Below are positions 42,893 to 57,857 of a stretch of DNA of 64,000 bases, one piece after another (the stretch's first letter is position 1; every line of letters begins with the position of its first letter). This DNA is from Lyophyllum atratum (taxonomy: Eukaryota > Basidiomycota > Agaricomycetes > Agaricales > Lyophyllaceae). The stretch is from assembly GCA_014905825.1 (NCBI GenBank), contig JACGCN010000006.1, positions 1,116,001 through 1,180,000 on the forward strand, written 5' to 3'. A program made the translations under genes and the position numbers. The notes below the pieces were generated by a model that had not been told where the DNA came from, ran no database searches, and saw only the letters and a program-made list of their open reading frames with translations.

Positions 42893-45533
42893 TATATACC
42901 TCGCAGACTTCACATAGTATTGGCTGCATGCACGTTGCGATCTCTAAACATGGTGTAAGCAAAGGTCATATGACCAACAACATGGGCAACACACAAGTGT
43001 CACATGTTTGTAGTGTGCAGGAAAGTAACCCAACAATGAACCAACACACCATGGAGTCTATTATCAGTGTCTCGCTCTCATGCTTCATCATTCTCTGTGC
43101 CTTTGCATACTATCTGGTCAGGGAATTTATCTGCTATAGACATTGAAGAAATGAGGCATCAATCAAGCTACTGGTAATCAACACGTCACGGCCACCAAAT
43201 CATTCTCCGGCATTCTTTGTCATAGGCACCCCCAAGCTTTTGCCTATCAAATCCCCTCCTTCATACTTTGAATCTCCTACACCATCGCCTGCGACCACAG
43301 TTTCATCATCATCATATTGTAACAACTCCATCGATACAGACCCTACTCTATGGACTACGCACACAAATATAATGAACTATTCCAATGTAAGTTTGAAAGC
43401 CTACTATCAGGCAACAGTATCGAATACTGAGACAACATAGGAAAATGCTGATTCAGATGGAGAGAGCACCGACAGTGATAAGATGATCATAGCCGCCAGA
43501 GTTAGTGCTTAGGCATCTGACCTACCTGCACAACATGTTTTGTATTTGCTTTACTGAGCCTGCATTATCAATTTCAGCACAACTGAGGACGGTTGATTTA
43601 TCGTTCCCAGTGAATGTCACGCCTTTTTTCTGTTCAAGGCAAATTGACATAGATATGAGCCCATCTCAATGAAATATCAAACGGCCTCAGGAGAAATCAT
43701 TACATACATGGACAGCTACTGAATTTTGACTCATTAGAACTTTCAACTTAGTCATGGGCTTACGAATTACCTGGACAGCTATCGAATTTTGACTCATTAA
43801 GACTTGGTCATGGGCTTACATTAAGAATGGCACTCTAACTATAGGTGGAGTGGCCCCACAAAAATTAAATTAATTAATCAATTAATTCTAGGGAGAGGAG
43901 GAGGGAGAAGGAGGACATGAGGAATAGCACATCATCCATTGTCGGCAAAGGGTGGCACATAGTCGAGGATAGTATAATTTAAAGAGATTATGTGAATATT
44001 ACCAGTAGGCTCAGAGAAGTGAATACCCTGAAGAAGAAAGAGAAAACCAATCTGGCTGTCGATGTGACATGATATTCAACCGACATAGATTACATTGAAG
44101 CATGAGTTAACACTGAACAGAAGACTTCGAACATTGTGCTTACATAATCAAGAAGGCGGCACATGATACTTGCACGGTGATAAGTCTGTCACATCCCTGG
44201 CTGCCGGAATGCTTTATTTTTCGCATTTTCCCGAAGTTTGCACCTCCGCTTTCTGATTCCGGAGTTTTCTGCACTTTCCGGAGTTTTCCCGCACTTTCTG
44301 GACTTTCCATTGCCATTGCTGACTTTCTATCTGTATTCCACCATCATTCCCATACCTCGGATTCCCTTTCCTTACCTCAGAATCCACTTTCCACTTCATG
44401 TCCAGGAACTTTCCTGACTTCTTGCACATTTGTTTTGTGTTGGTTTTTGTGTTGTGTCATTACACACTCACGGACCTTCGCACATCATCAACGGTCTGCC
44501 CATAAAGGCACCTGGACAATCACAACGACGACATTGGACACATGTTCAGGGTGCGCGTCTCTTGACAACAGCAGTGGCCCGTTGCGAAGTATTGGCACAG
44601 TGTCGCAACCAGTTGTCACACGACCTGCTGGAGGCCGCTAGGCTCTCCTGCCGACCGATGCGAGGAGGAAACAGCTGACGAAGAGAAACCGAGAGAAACC
44701 AAGTGAATCGATGCGAATAGATGATGACAAGACGTGTCTACAACATGGAAATGGCTCTAAGGTAGTTCGGACTCCGCTCGGCTGGCTCCGCCGGCACAGC
44801 CACATCGCCTCGTGGTTCGTTGGCTGTTCACGTGACATCAACAGTGTCCTAAAAAGGAGATCCTTACATAATAACCCTACCCTCCCTACATGGGGGCGCA
44901 ATAGCCTAAGGACTATCCTCCTGATGCGGCTTGTCCAGCTCGTCACTGAAGAAACAAACCTTTCAACGGAAAGATTGTCCGAACTTTTGACCAGGGTGGT
45001 CATGCTTGTTGCTAATGACCTGTTGCAACTTGTACCGGCTCGTACAAGCCGGTACAACCGACAACAAGCCAACAACAAGCAGCTTGTGGGTTCACTGATG
45101 CAATTGGGGCATTGCAAGGTCACTCATCTTATTGCATACAGGAAAAAAGAACTGACATAGTAGATTTGTTAAGGTAGAGCACATACAACATGATTTGAAC
45201 CGAATGAGCACGTACTGGAAGGAGGAGCCGAGGAGACGAGAGCCAGAAAGAGATGATGGGTTGGACAGCTACTTGCGCGAAGATGAAGATGAAAGCGTGG
45301 GAAAATACCTGGCAGCCAACTCGAAAACATCACTCAGAACCGCATCGTTGCAAACACGAACAGGTCAGATTGTTAGGCGCTGATTCGATGTCGCACTAAT
45401 TCAACTTGAACCATGAGCGACATTATCTAGGACACGTCAGAGATACCTCTTGCCGTACTTGGAACTGACGGTACGAATGAGTCGATAGAGAAAGTTGCTA
45501 AACGAAGGATACATGGAAGTACGCAAGTCAGGC
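42893..45533. other. Gene-poor spacer between the TE block and the host genes
   Basis: No supported gene or complete mobile element in about 2.6 kb. Features seen: AT-rich TTAATTAATCAATTAATT near 43870; GGACAGCTA(C/T) with TTTTGACTCATTA twice near 43710-43800; CTTTCCGGAGTTTTC-like repeats near 44270; and a 9-bp palindrome TTGTACCGG..CCGGTACAA at 45030-45057. Frames up to 161 codons exist but show no conserved motif. Confidence 0.5.
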
Positions 45534-46290
45534 CTACTCAACGAAAGTGAGATATTATGCAGAGTATATGCGGCTTGAAGGGACCTACCGCAGAAGCGAC
45601 CCCAAAGCGCTCTGCCCTCTTTCTGCGCTTCTCCTGCTCTTCGGCATCAATAGTCTCCGCAGGCGCACGTCGTTTCTGGGCGGTAGTGGTGGTAGTCCCA
45701 AAGCGTGCAGACCTGGCATCAAGTTTCTCGGGGTCCTGTTGGGTAGAGTGAGTCAAGTGAGGTAGACGTAGGAAGCAGGCGATTACATCAAGAGGAGGCC
45801 GCTTCTGTGAAGCGGCGGCGCGTGGAGGGCGAGGTATAGGTGGCTCGACGACAGGGATTCCAAAACGTTCGGCACGTTTGCGGCGCTTCTCTGCTTCCGT
45901 ATCTCCGTCTACGGGTGTGTCTTTCGCTTCAGGCGCGTCTTTCGCGTCGTTCGCGTCGTTCGCGTCAGTCGTGTCTTGCTTGTCGAGGATGGGAAGCTCG
46001 GTGGCGGCAGGAACTGCTGGCGTGTCAGAAGTGGATAGGTGAATCCACTCGTCACTGGAGGGGGGTTATAATAGGCTCAGCGAGATAGAAAATTGGCAGT
46101 ACTCCTCAGGGGGGGCAAGGAGGTCTGCGTCGGGCTTGTACATGGACTTGTAGGCATCGAGGGCGGGCTGAGACGAGAGGATTTTTGCAACGAGATCGGG
46201 CTTGTTCGTTTTAGATGAGACTTGGACGTGTGCCTTTGCGAGAATTGCCTTGAGATCGGCGACCTTGAGGGCCTTGAGCTCGTCGTCCAT
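45534..46290 (-). CDS. THO1: SAP-domain mRNP protein (THO1/SARNP-like)
   Basis: Exons on the minus strand are 46290-46103, 46054-45787, 45735-45589 and 45536-45534, giving 201 residues. The first 40 residues form a SAP domain (LKALKVADLKAILAKAHVQV, KPDLVAKILSS), which binds nucleic acid. The middle is an Asp/Ala/Lys-rich linker with DANDAND repeats. Two copies of EKRRKRAERFG mark the family: the THO1/SARNP proteins that coat nascent mRNPs and assist export with the TREX complex. Length agrees with human SARNP (about 210). The last exon is the stop codon alone, after a 52-base intron. The gene is divergent from HAP2, with 89 bases between start codons. Confidence 0.85.
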
Positions 46291-46379
46291 GGTGGTGGAG
46301 GGAGTGTGTGCGTGACGTGACGTGTGACAGTTGTGAACCAATCGCAGAGTTCGCTGTTGCCGGCGACGTCGCGGCGACA
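46291..46379. promoter_or_regulatory. Shared divergent promoter THO1/HAP2 with CCAAT box and TGACGT motifs
   Basis: Only 89 bases separate the two ATGs. On the plus strand TGACGTGACGTGTGAC (about 46313-46328) contains two overlapping CRE-like TGACGT cores. CCAAT lies at 46338-46342, about 38 bases before the HAP2 start. CCAAT is the binding site of the complex that HAP2 belongs to, so feedback control is possible but not shown. Confidence 0.55.
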
Positions 46380-47248
46380 ATGGAGCTGTTTCCTCCCGCG
46401 TATCAGCTCAACTTTGAACGCCAGTACCAGCATCCCCTCTTCCACCCACTCAATCAGCAGAATGAACCCTCCGCCGTCCCCGACGATCAGCCTATCGACG
46501 ACGAGCCCCTCTATGTGAACGCAAAACAGTATTTCCGTATTCTCAAACGGCGCGTTGCACGCGCGCGTCTCGAGGAGGTTCATCGTCTCTCGCGCCAGCG
46601 CAAAGTTAGCAGTCGCTATCCCCGCTACGTCCCAGCTAACCTGCCATTCCACAGCCGTACCTCCACGAATCTCGCCACAAACACGCCATGCGTCGTCCCC
46701 GTGGCCCTGGTGGTCGCTTTCTCACAGCCGATGAAATCGCTGCGCAGAAACTAGCTGACCCTTCCAGTCCCACTCATCCTGCCGACCCCGATAACGAAAA
46801 TGAGGAAGACATGGAAGACGATGACACCATGGATGTTCCTTCTCCGGTTGTCCCAGTTGATCACGACCGTGATCCCTTTATGAATCCTATCGCGGACCCT
46901 ATGGCTGTTTATCGTCTCCAAACACACCACCACCTTCCTTTGTCTCAGCCTCACTCACAGTCTCACACTCCCCCCACAAAGTCAGTGTCCCCCTCGCACA
47001 ATATATACTCCCAACAAGCGTCAGCTACAAACCCTGCTCCAATCAACCTCAACTCTCCCTACCCGTCTGTGCAGATGCACCACGTACCCCATCCTCACGC
47101 TCATGCGAGGCACCACCACTCCCACATCAACTACACTCACAACCATGGCTTGTACAACACTCCAGACTCCAATATCAATTCCAATACCGCAGAACTGCAA
47201 AGGAGAACGGAGGAGATCATCCAGTTTGGCGCTGCCGGCAGTAGCTAG
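46380..47248 (+). CDS. HAP2: CCAAT-binding factor subunit A (HAP2/NF-YA)
   Basis: Two exons (46380-46604 and 46655-47248) with a 50-base intron give 272 residues. The conserved core is complete. The subunit association helix reads EPLYVNAKQYFRILKRRVAR, then ARLEEVHRLSRQRK, and across the intron the DNA-binding helix PYLHESRHKHAMRRPRGPGG. HAP2 joins the histone-fold pair HAP3/HAP5 and inserts into the minor groove at CCAAT, acting as a nuclear transcription activator. The intron sits between the two helices. The C-terminal half is acidic, then His/Pro/Ser-rich (HAHARHHHSH), likely disordered. Confidence 0.95.
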
Positions 47249-47369
47249 ACATAGACCTTTAATTGTTTCCATTCTTTATTTATATCCCTTTTTATGTAGA
47301 AGTTCTCCATCTTATACTTCATGCTTTCCTTGTTACAGTCATCTCTCGATCGCTTGTTTGTTCCACCTA

Positions 47370-48104
47370 TTACGGCTCGACGTCCATAGCATCATCGTCC
47401 TCAATCACATCGGCAATATTAAGTCTGTCTGGTGAACTTGTCTCCTCCTTGTGGTCCTCCTGAACAGGGACTGATTCGGATCCCGATAACGGTAATGGTA
47501 ATGGTAATGGTTTGAACAGGATGAGGGCATGACTTTGGTTCGGAAAAGGGATCCCTGGTTCTGGCAGGCCGCGAGAGTGTGATGAGATCTTCTGTAAGAG
47601 CGCAGGCGAGATGGATATTTCGGCCTCCAAGTTATCCTCTTCATCGGAAGAGCTTTCCAAGTCGGTAATGACGATTCCTGCCATCAAACGTGAGTGCTTG
47701 GTTGTGTGGGACAGGCTGGACTTACGATCAGGCTCAGGCTCGTACCACGATGACGACTTCATCTTCACTTCAGGGATGTTCGGCTCCTCTATGGTGTCGG
47801 GTAAGACTACGGTGGGTATAGCCAAGATATCACTGGGGCTGGAAATAGGTTCAGAAACATAGGGCAAGGCGGAGGAGCTACCGGGATCCGTGGTATTGGG
47901 GTTGCCGAGGGTGAGCGTAGAAAATCCAGCTTCTAAGGCGCTGTATCTGGGGCGTTTTTGAGGAGGGAGCGAGCCGGAGCGACTGGAGGGTGGGCTGGGG
48001 CTGGGGCTGGTGCTAGGACTCGGGGAGTCAGAAAGCTTTCGTTTGGCAGTGGGCTTTGTGAACCAGGGATGGTAGATAGGAGCAGAGGATACCCAGGTCG
48101 TCAT
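47370..48104 (-). CDS. Conserved-looking protein of unknown function, 228 aa
   Basis: Two exons (48104-47726 and 47677-47370) with a 48-base intron fit in frame. The protein begins MTTWVSSAPIYHPWFTK, has a Ser/Pro-rich basic segment (KRKLSDSPSPSTSPSPSPPS) with a possible bipartite nuclear signal, then an acidic patch DLESSSDEEDNLEAE and ends with IEDDDAMDVEP. No domain is recognisable and most of it looks disordered. It is convergent with HAP2 (121 bases between stops) and tail-to-head with RPS18. A chromatin or transcription role would be a guess. Confidence 0.7.
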   Translation of the reverse strand: MTTWVSSAPIYHPWFTKPTAKRKLSDSPSPSTSPSPSPPSSRSGSLPPQKRPRYSALEAGFSTLTLGNPNTTDPGSSSALPYVSEPISSPSDILAIPTVVLPDTIEEPNIPEVKMKSSSWYEPEPDRKSSLSHTTKHSRLMAGIVITDLESSSDEEDNLEAEISISPALLQKISSHSRGLPEPGIPFPNQSHALILFKPLPLPLPLSGSESVPVQEDHKEETSSPDRLNIADVIEDDDAMDVEP

Positions 48105-48307
48105 TTCAGGTCGATGGTGGTGGCAACTTGCAGGTCAATATATATCCCTTCACGTCAACAGACGCGAACTTTCCAGAGCACTCCTCAAAGCCTCACGTGC
48201 CAACGTTCAATTTCATAAAACTATCGAATCTCTCATGGCTGCATGCGTTTGTCATAGTAGATAAATGGAATACAAAACAAGCATAGCCCATAGTATAAGC
48301 CGCCCCC

Positions 48308-48945
48308 CTAGTTGCGCTTCTTCGACACACCGACAGTCTTACCACGACGACCTGACATGATCAGGAGCATGAGCAATAAATAATAGCATCCACGTCAATA
48401 AGCACGTACCGGTCGTCTTCGTGTGCTGACCCCTGACGCGCAGGCCCCAGTAATGCCTGAGACCACGATGAGCCCGGATCTTCTTTAGCCGCTCTAGATC
48501 GTCACGCAGTTTCGAGTCCACGCCGTTGGACAGGATCTGCGAATTCTTGCCATCGACAATGTCCTTTTGCCTGTTCAAGAACCATGTGGGGATTTTGAAT
48601 TGCGTGGGGTTTTGGATAATGGTGACGATTCGCTCCAGCTCATCCGAGTTGAGCTCTCCAGCTCTTCCACCCTCAGTTCAGCCTAGATCCTCTATTCTCG
48701 ATGATGGACAGTCACGCACCTCTTGTTCAAGTCAACGTCTGCCTTCTTGCAGACCAAGTTGGAGTAACGACGACCGACACCCTTGATCTCGGTCAGAGCG
48801 TACATTATTTTTCTTTTGCCGTCAACATTGGTGTTGAGAAGACGGAGAATGTGCTGTATTGTGAGATTTCAGCTCTCCGCGCGCAGTGTAAGGCAGAAAG
48901 GGCGCACCTGGAATTGCTGATGGGCCTCGGGGACAACGAGTGACA
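48308..48945 (-). CDS. RPS18: 40S ribosomal protein S18 (uS13)
   Basis: Exons on the minus strand are 48945-48907, 48853-48720, 48663-48410 and 48351-48308, giving 156 residues (152 in human). The order of family blocks is complete: [37 protein letters not shown], the helix-turn region, [40 protein letters not shown] and the C-terminal [20 protein letters not shown]. The protein sits in the head of the small subunit and contacts tRNA in the P site and the large subunit. Four exons with introns of 53-58 bases, including one 13 codons after the start, fit fungal ribosomal protein genes. Confidence 0.97.
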
Positions 48946-49299
48946 TGGTGGCGGTAGTTTTAGCCTGATCATAGAAAAGTCAGCATATAGCCCTGTTCCA
49001 CATCCAGACCCAAGTCCCGCCATCCATCCCAAAAATCCAGCAATCCGCCTGGTTCAAGTCGCAATATGCATCTCCTCAACCCATCCTTCGCGTCTGACCG
49101 ACAATCGGGAAATCCTCACCTTGCGCACGCCCGGATAGACTTGATGTAAACGGCGGTGGAATCGTTGGTACACCCAAACTTCGCATCGTCGGCATCTCCC
49201 GTTTGTATGGCCTTGTTTGTTCCGGTGGCGCGGAGAACGATTCTGTACTTTTTATACAACCACATAGAACGAGCATCTACAGCAAATCTACAGTACAGG
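48946..49299. other. Spacer holding the RPS18 promoter and AlaRS 3' end
   Basis: About 354 bases with no coding potential. It must contain the RPS18 promoter and the AlaRS terminator, but no motif stands out. Confidence 0.5.
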
Positions 49300-52948
<3,649 letters not shown>

Positions 52949-53071
52949 CCGGCTAATCTCCTATACACAAATGTCCATAATTTCTGACTCGTGACGGCAC
53001 TTTCCGCTGTCACGTGACTGGCAAAAAGTGACCAACACCAACCTGTCCCCTCCAACTTGCCATCGCCGCAC
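52949..53071. promoter_or_regulatory. Divergent promoter AlaRS/bL34m with CACGTG
   Basis: The 10-base palindrome GTCACGTGAC at 53009-53018 is a consensus E-box for bHLH factors such as Cbf1. The same core lies in the next divergent promoter at 56155-56166. Confidence 0.45.
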
Positions 53072-53422
53072 ATGCCTCGTATACCCCGCGCCCTCGCCCA
53101 CCTCCTCGCGCATCCACCGCGTCTGCCGACTGCCTCCCTCGTCAGCCGCCCGTCTCTCTCCATTATATCCCTTACAACACCAAAGCCGCTCCTCCTCTTG
53201 CGTCCTGCGTTTTTACCGCTCTCCACGCCACCTGCTTGGACGACATCTCCCATACTCAGTTCCATACTGCAATTGCGGCACGCACAACGGGGCACAGAAT
53301 ATCAGCCGTCTCAGAGGAAGAGGAAAAGGAAGCATGGTTTCCTTGCACGAAAGCGGAGTCTTGGAGGGCGAAAGATTCTAGGCCGGCGGCTAAATAAGGG
53401 GAGAAAATACTTGACGCATTGA
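53072..53422 (+). CDS. MRPL34: Mitochondrial ribosomal protein bL34m
   Basis: A single exon of 116 residues. The N-terminal 70 residues are Arg/Pro/Leu/Ser-rich without acids ([20 protein letters not shown]), typical of a mitochondrial presequence. The mature end carries the bL34 signature [20 protein letters not shown] followed by [18 protein letters not shown]. bL34 is a small basic protein of the large mitochondrial subunit that threads into 23S-like rRNA. It is divergent from AlaRS, which itself may serve mitochondrial translation. Confidence 0.93.
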   Translation: MPRIPRALAHLLAHPPRLPTASLVSRPSLSIISLTTPKPLLLLRPAFLPLSTPPAWTTSPILSSILQLRHAQRGTEYQPSQRKRKRKHGFLARKRSLGGRKILGRRLNKGRKYLTH

Positions 53423-53554
53423 ACGTGGTACGTTGTCATATTCTGCCCTCTTCGTGATATTGTCTCTCATGTCTCACCAGGAATACAAGCTCTAGATTAT
53501 GGAAATTTGAATTACTACTCCCCATTGCGTGACTGTAGCTCTACCCGTCAGCAA

Positions 53555-56052
53555 TTAGTTGTGAATATTGAGGTTTTCCACATTCCCCAATGCTGATCGT
53601 CCATAGTCCTCTCCTCCAATTCCGAACATAAATGGTTTCTTGCTTTGCACTGGCCTATCTTCCCTAGCCTCCATGGAACCATCCACGCTCAGAGGAAACG
53701 GAATGGGTAAGTCCTGCATTCCAGGACCTCGAGCCAGGTATGACTGGGGCGGTGACAAGGGAGAAGAAGGCGTAAACAGAAATCCCCGCTGAATGGATGA
53801 CAGTAACGACGATATGGGTGTTTTTGTAGGGGATTCCGAGAGACTGTCAGGCAAAAGTAATGTGCAGGGCGTGGTCGGCCCTGTTAATAATTCGGGGATG
53901 GGATCAATGAAGCTCTCGAGAGCTGAGCCATCGGTCACGGTTTTGTCACCATCCTGGGCAATCGCTTCAGATCAGCTGCCTCATCGTCCTTCCCGGTCAA
54001 TCTCATCTCTTCAGCAGGGAGGGTCTTGATGCCCTCTTCAGTTCCGGACGTAGGCAAAGCGACTTCCCCGGTTGCAGCAGCGGCTTCGGAATCTTCGATT
54101 GGTAGAGTGACAGGAGCAAGGAGAGGAGCATGTGGAAGCCTCCGAGGGCGGAGACGGTTCGTCATCATCACCTACTGGCGTGCTAGTAGTAGGCGGCGTA
54201 GGGGAAGGAGGAAGTGGAATGTCGTTGGGTTGGGTGGGTTCTTTACCCCCGTTTCTGGACGCAGGCCCAGGCTTGCTCTTGCTTCTTGGGAACGAGGATT
54301 GGCTCGAAGCGGACGAAAGGTTTGGCTTGGAGGTAGGACGACCCCAAAGCTGTTTGGCAGCTGCCACACTTGATGGATTGCGCTCAGCTGTAGCTTTGAC
54401 GCGCGAAAGTTGCGACAAGGTCGGCTGCGTCACACCTCCGGATTTGATCGCTTTTCCTGCTACGTCGCCAGACTTCGCCGAGCGGGATGAAGCTCCTGTC
54501 TGGGCAGCGTCTTCTAGAACCACTTTCGGGACGGGTTTTGGTTTTTCGCGCACAGGCACCACAGGCAGCGCATTGGCCCCAGAATTGGTTGCTTTGCCAC
54601 TGCTATGCAACAGACGAGGAGCAGCGGAGTTGACTCGAGCCCTCGTAGTCTCGACCTGTTGCCTTTTCTCTGTCTCTGAGGCTTTCAGTGACACATCCGG
54701 AATGGGCACTCTACGTGGCCCAGATGATGATTCCTGCTGTGAGGCAGCAGAATTTGTGGTCAATACTTGGGGACGGTGTGGACCTTCTCGATGACTATCT
54801 GCTGGATTTGTGCGAGCGGCGAGCCCCACTGGTGGTTTGGAATGAGCTGTAGTTGCCCCTGGACGTAGCACTGGTGTTGTAGACACGACGCGTGGCCGAG
54901 CTTCTACGCCCGATGTCGACCGAGATACGGAAACAACCTTAGAAGTCTGCGTAGGCCGTACAGGAATATAAAGTGGGGGCGGCATATCTGTCGCCTTTGT
55001 TGATTTTTGCTGATTCATCGTCTTTGCTGGTCCAGGTGCCTTGGGATTAGTTGTCGCCATATGCCTTTCAGTTGAGAGGGCTGACGAAGATGCAGACCGA
55101 GCATGCGTCACAGAGGGACCGGATTCTGGTCGACCCCGTGTGGAAGGCATAGCGGAGGTGGAAGAGGACAGGTGATTTCTGACATCCAGAGAGGATGTCA
55201 AACGTGAAATCGGAGGTTCTGTTCGTACATTAGCGAGCTTGATATCGAGATATTTCTTCATCTTTGGGCTGAGAGGTGCGATGAAGCTGTTTCAGGCTAA
55301 GCTCAGCAATGTCCCAGAACTTGAGGAGGACACAACGCACCTCTCAACACGACTCGGCAATAAAAGTTTATATGCCTCGAAAACCTTCCTACTGACCGCC
55401 CTGATATCCGCCTGAGCATCCCTAGCTGTCGTTCGGATAACTGTTTCAATGTCTCGGGCGCGTGTATCTTTCTCCAAATCCGGTGGATTGAGACAATTCA
55501 TGCATGACAAGGTCCCTTCGGCGGCCGTGAGCCTGATTGACGTCGATTTGTCTTTGATAGACTGTATGAAGTAGGGCAAGATGGATGGTAGCTGGGTAGT
55601 CTCGACAATGTTCGTAATACATAGTCTCGCGCGTGTGATGAGTACTTTATTCGTGCGGCCGCACAGTGACAGCAGCACAGGCATGAAGATCGACAGGAGG
55701 GGTTCAAATAACGTGCCAAGTCCGGCTGCCACCGCGCTCGTCAGGTCGATCGCGACTCCCGATAAACGAGTCCTTTCGGAAACCATACTGCTTGTAAGTG
55801 GTCGCGAAATGGAGCGTACGGTTGAGATCAGCTCGGTTGGAAAATCGCAGGCGCCATTCAAGCAGAGGTCGCTGAGGGATTGCAAGGCCTTAGAGATGAT
55901 TTCCCAGGAATCTTCGGTTTCTGGGAGGGTGATTTTTGGTCTGAGAAGCTCGACCCTTGATTTTAGGTCTGCCACAGAGGTGACTGGCTATTGGGAGAGT
56001 CAATAGGAAGACAGCTAGTTTCAAAGCGAAAAAGACGAACCCTTTCGAGCAT
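53555..56052 (-). CDS. CLASP-like protein with one TOG domain
   Basis: Exons on the minus strand are 56052-56041 (12 bases), 55987-55341 and 55286-53555. With two one-base shifts corrected (near 54147 and 53968, both beside homopolymers) the frame gives 796 residues. Residues 5-235 form an alpha-helical HEAT/TOG array of the CLASP N-terminal type: LLSLCGRTNKVLITRARLCI, PYFIQSIKDKSTSIRLTAAE and DIRAVSRKVFEAYKLLLPSR. TOG domains bind curved tubulin and CLASPs stabilise microtubules. The remaining 550 residues are Ser/Pro/Thr-rich and basic, likely a microtubule-lattice binding tail. Classic CLASPs (over 1000 residues) have two or three TOG domains, so this is short. A 222-base intron (54175-53954) would also keep frame, but the sequence inside it looks coding. 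Confidence 0.7.
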
Positions 56053-56300
56053 GTTGAGAGATTGCAGCGGCGGAAAAGGAGAACGTGGTTTTGGAACAGT
56101 ACAGAGTTGACAATGACAATGATAATGTAAAGCTGGTTGATGGTTCGAGTGTGTGATCACGTGATCGCGGCGTTCCAGGTCCCTGGTTCCAATTACCTAA
56201 ATGTCAAGCACGGACTTTGATTGCCCTCAACTCAGGCAAGTCCACAATAATTCGCTTCCAATAAGTATAATTCATCAGCTCTAGAGTTTTATCTAGCATC
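56053..56300. promoter_or_regulatory. Divergent promoter CLASP-like/PP2C with perfect palindrome GATCACGTGATC
   Basis: A 12-base perfect palindrome at 56155-56166 contains the E-box CACGTG. It lies about 100 bases from the CLASP-like start and 135 from the PP2C start. Confidence 0.5.
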
Positions 56301-57692
56301 ATGTCAAGAACTACCAAGTACACGGATATGGGGTGGCCAGAACAAGATGCTCTTTGGGCATACGACTCACTATCGGAACCTCTACTCTCCTCTGAACTGC
56401 ACCGGCTTGCAGGAGCGAGATCGTACGATAATACGGACTGTGTTACCTTTCAGCCTTGTCCAAACCGTGACGAGAGTAACCAAGATCGATATGCCATTTT
56501 CGATTGGACTCTGGGCAACGGTACTTGGCAGTGCAGATTTCTTCTTGATGGTTGGTGCTGGTCCGCTTGTCGTCTTGCGAACAACTATCTTTACAATAGT
56601 GAGACACAGGGCACGCTGGCCATGACACAGTTGAATATGTCCTCAAGACTTTGCCTTCGATAATACAGAACGATCTTACGATACTCATATCAAAAGAAGG
56701 AACAGAGCCGAATGTGGAGGTCATTTCCCGAGTCCTTACGGATGCTATATCTTCGTTGGATAACGACTTAACCAACGACGTCCTTAAACTGTTTCCCAAC
56801 GTCGATGTCATATCCAGTCTCTCTGATGAGGATATCCAGGTAATCATCAATGATCAGAGTTCGGGCGGGAAAAACTCCTCCGTTGTCATGCGTTGTATGA
56901 GAGGTACAACAGTCTTGGTTTCGCTTGTTGACCCGATGCGACAAAACATCTGGGTGGCCAGCTTGGGAGACTGCCAGGCAGGTAAGCAATCACTTTTCAG
57001 GATATAACTGAGTATCGACTAGTGACGCCGATCCCAGCTCTTGGGATCCGCCAACATGATGGGCGTTGGCAGACTTCTCTTTTGAGCTCTTACCATAACG
57101 GCGCAAACCCAGGAGAGAGGAGAAGAATTATGCAAGAGCATCCTGGAGAGGCCGAATGTGTAATGGAGGACAGGGTTCTTGGTGCCATTGCTGTAACACG
57201 AGGTAAATGGTGGCTTGAGGCTGTGACAGTGATAACTGAGATACTAAACGATATACAACAGCGGTTGGCGACCATCTTTTCAAATTACCCACCACGTATA
57301 CCAAACGGATTTTTCTAAACGCTAAACCAGGGTTTTTGCTCACAAGGAAGATTGATGATTTCCTTGGGCGCAATAAAACGCCACCGTACATTTCGAATCG
57401 CGCGGATGTGCAACATGCCAAGCTCAGGGAGAATGAATCATATCTCATTATGTGTTCAGATGGATTGCTTGATCTATACGAAGACGAAGGTTTGAGTTTA
57501 GACGCTCTCGCAGATTTGTGGGTACAACTCCTGGCGCGAAGAGAAAAGTCCTGGGATGATTCGAATCTTGCGCTTTATCTCTTACGTCATGCACTAGGAG
57601 GCGACGATGAGGAAATGGTTTCGAGGATGATCACGGTGGAGATGCCCTTTCGATGGATGGACGATACCACAATTGTTGTACAAAAACTGTAA
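56301..57692 (+). CDS. PP2C-family protein phosphatase, 410 aa
   Basis: Exons are 56301-56550, 56610-56981, 57023-57202 and 57262-57692, all phases agreeing. Metal-binding motifs of PP2C follow in order: NQDRYAIFDWTLGNG, then DGHAGHDTVEYVLK across intron 1, ASLGDCQAV across intron 2, EDRVLGAIAVTRAVGDHLFK across intron 3, MCSDGLLDLYED and the final DDTTIVVQKL (usual DN replaced by DD). The enzyme removes phosphate from Ser/Thr using Mn or Mg. The layout resembles fungal Ptc5/Ptc6 and pyruvate dehydrogenase phosphatases, but there is no strong mitochondrial leader, so the substrate is open. Confidence 0.9.
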
Positions 57693-57857
57693 AGCCTGTG
57701 CTAAGGAAATATCTAAGAGATATCTCTGATTATTGGAGGCGGCCCCGCATAATATTTGGCAAGAGCACCCGCATCTAGATGACTCAGCCCACAAAATCAG
57801 TTTTAAGATAACACTCACCACTCGACTTGCCCATTCACCCCCTTCGCATTCGCCACC

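Noticed and set aside
44638..45160. Overlapping 149- and 161-codon frames on opposite strands in the spacer
   Set aside because: Neither has a recognisable motif, intron logic or promoter context, and they are likely chance frames.
53954..54175. 222-base in-frame intron in the CLASP-like gene
   Set aside because: It has GT and AG at its ends and keeps frame, but it is four times longer than other introns here. Its middle reads as acidic coding sequence (TGEVALPTSGTEEGIKTLPA) once two homopolymers are adjusted.
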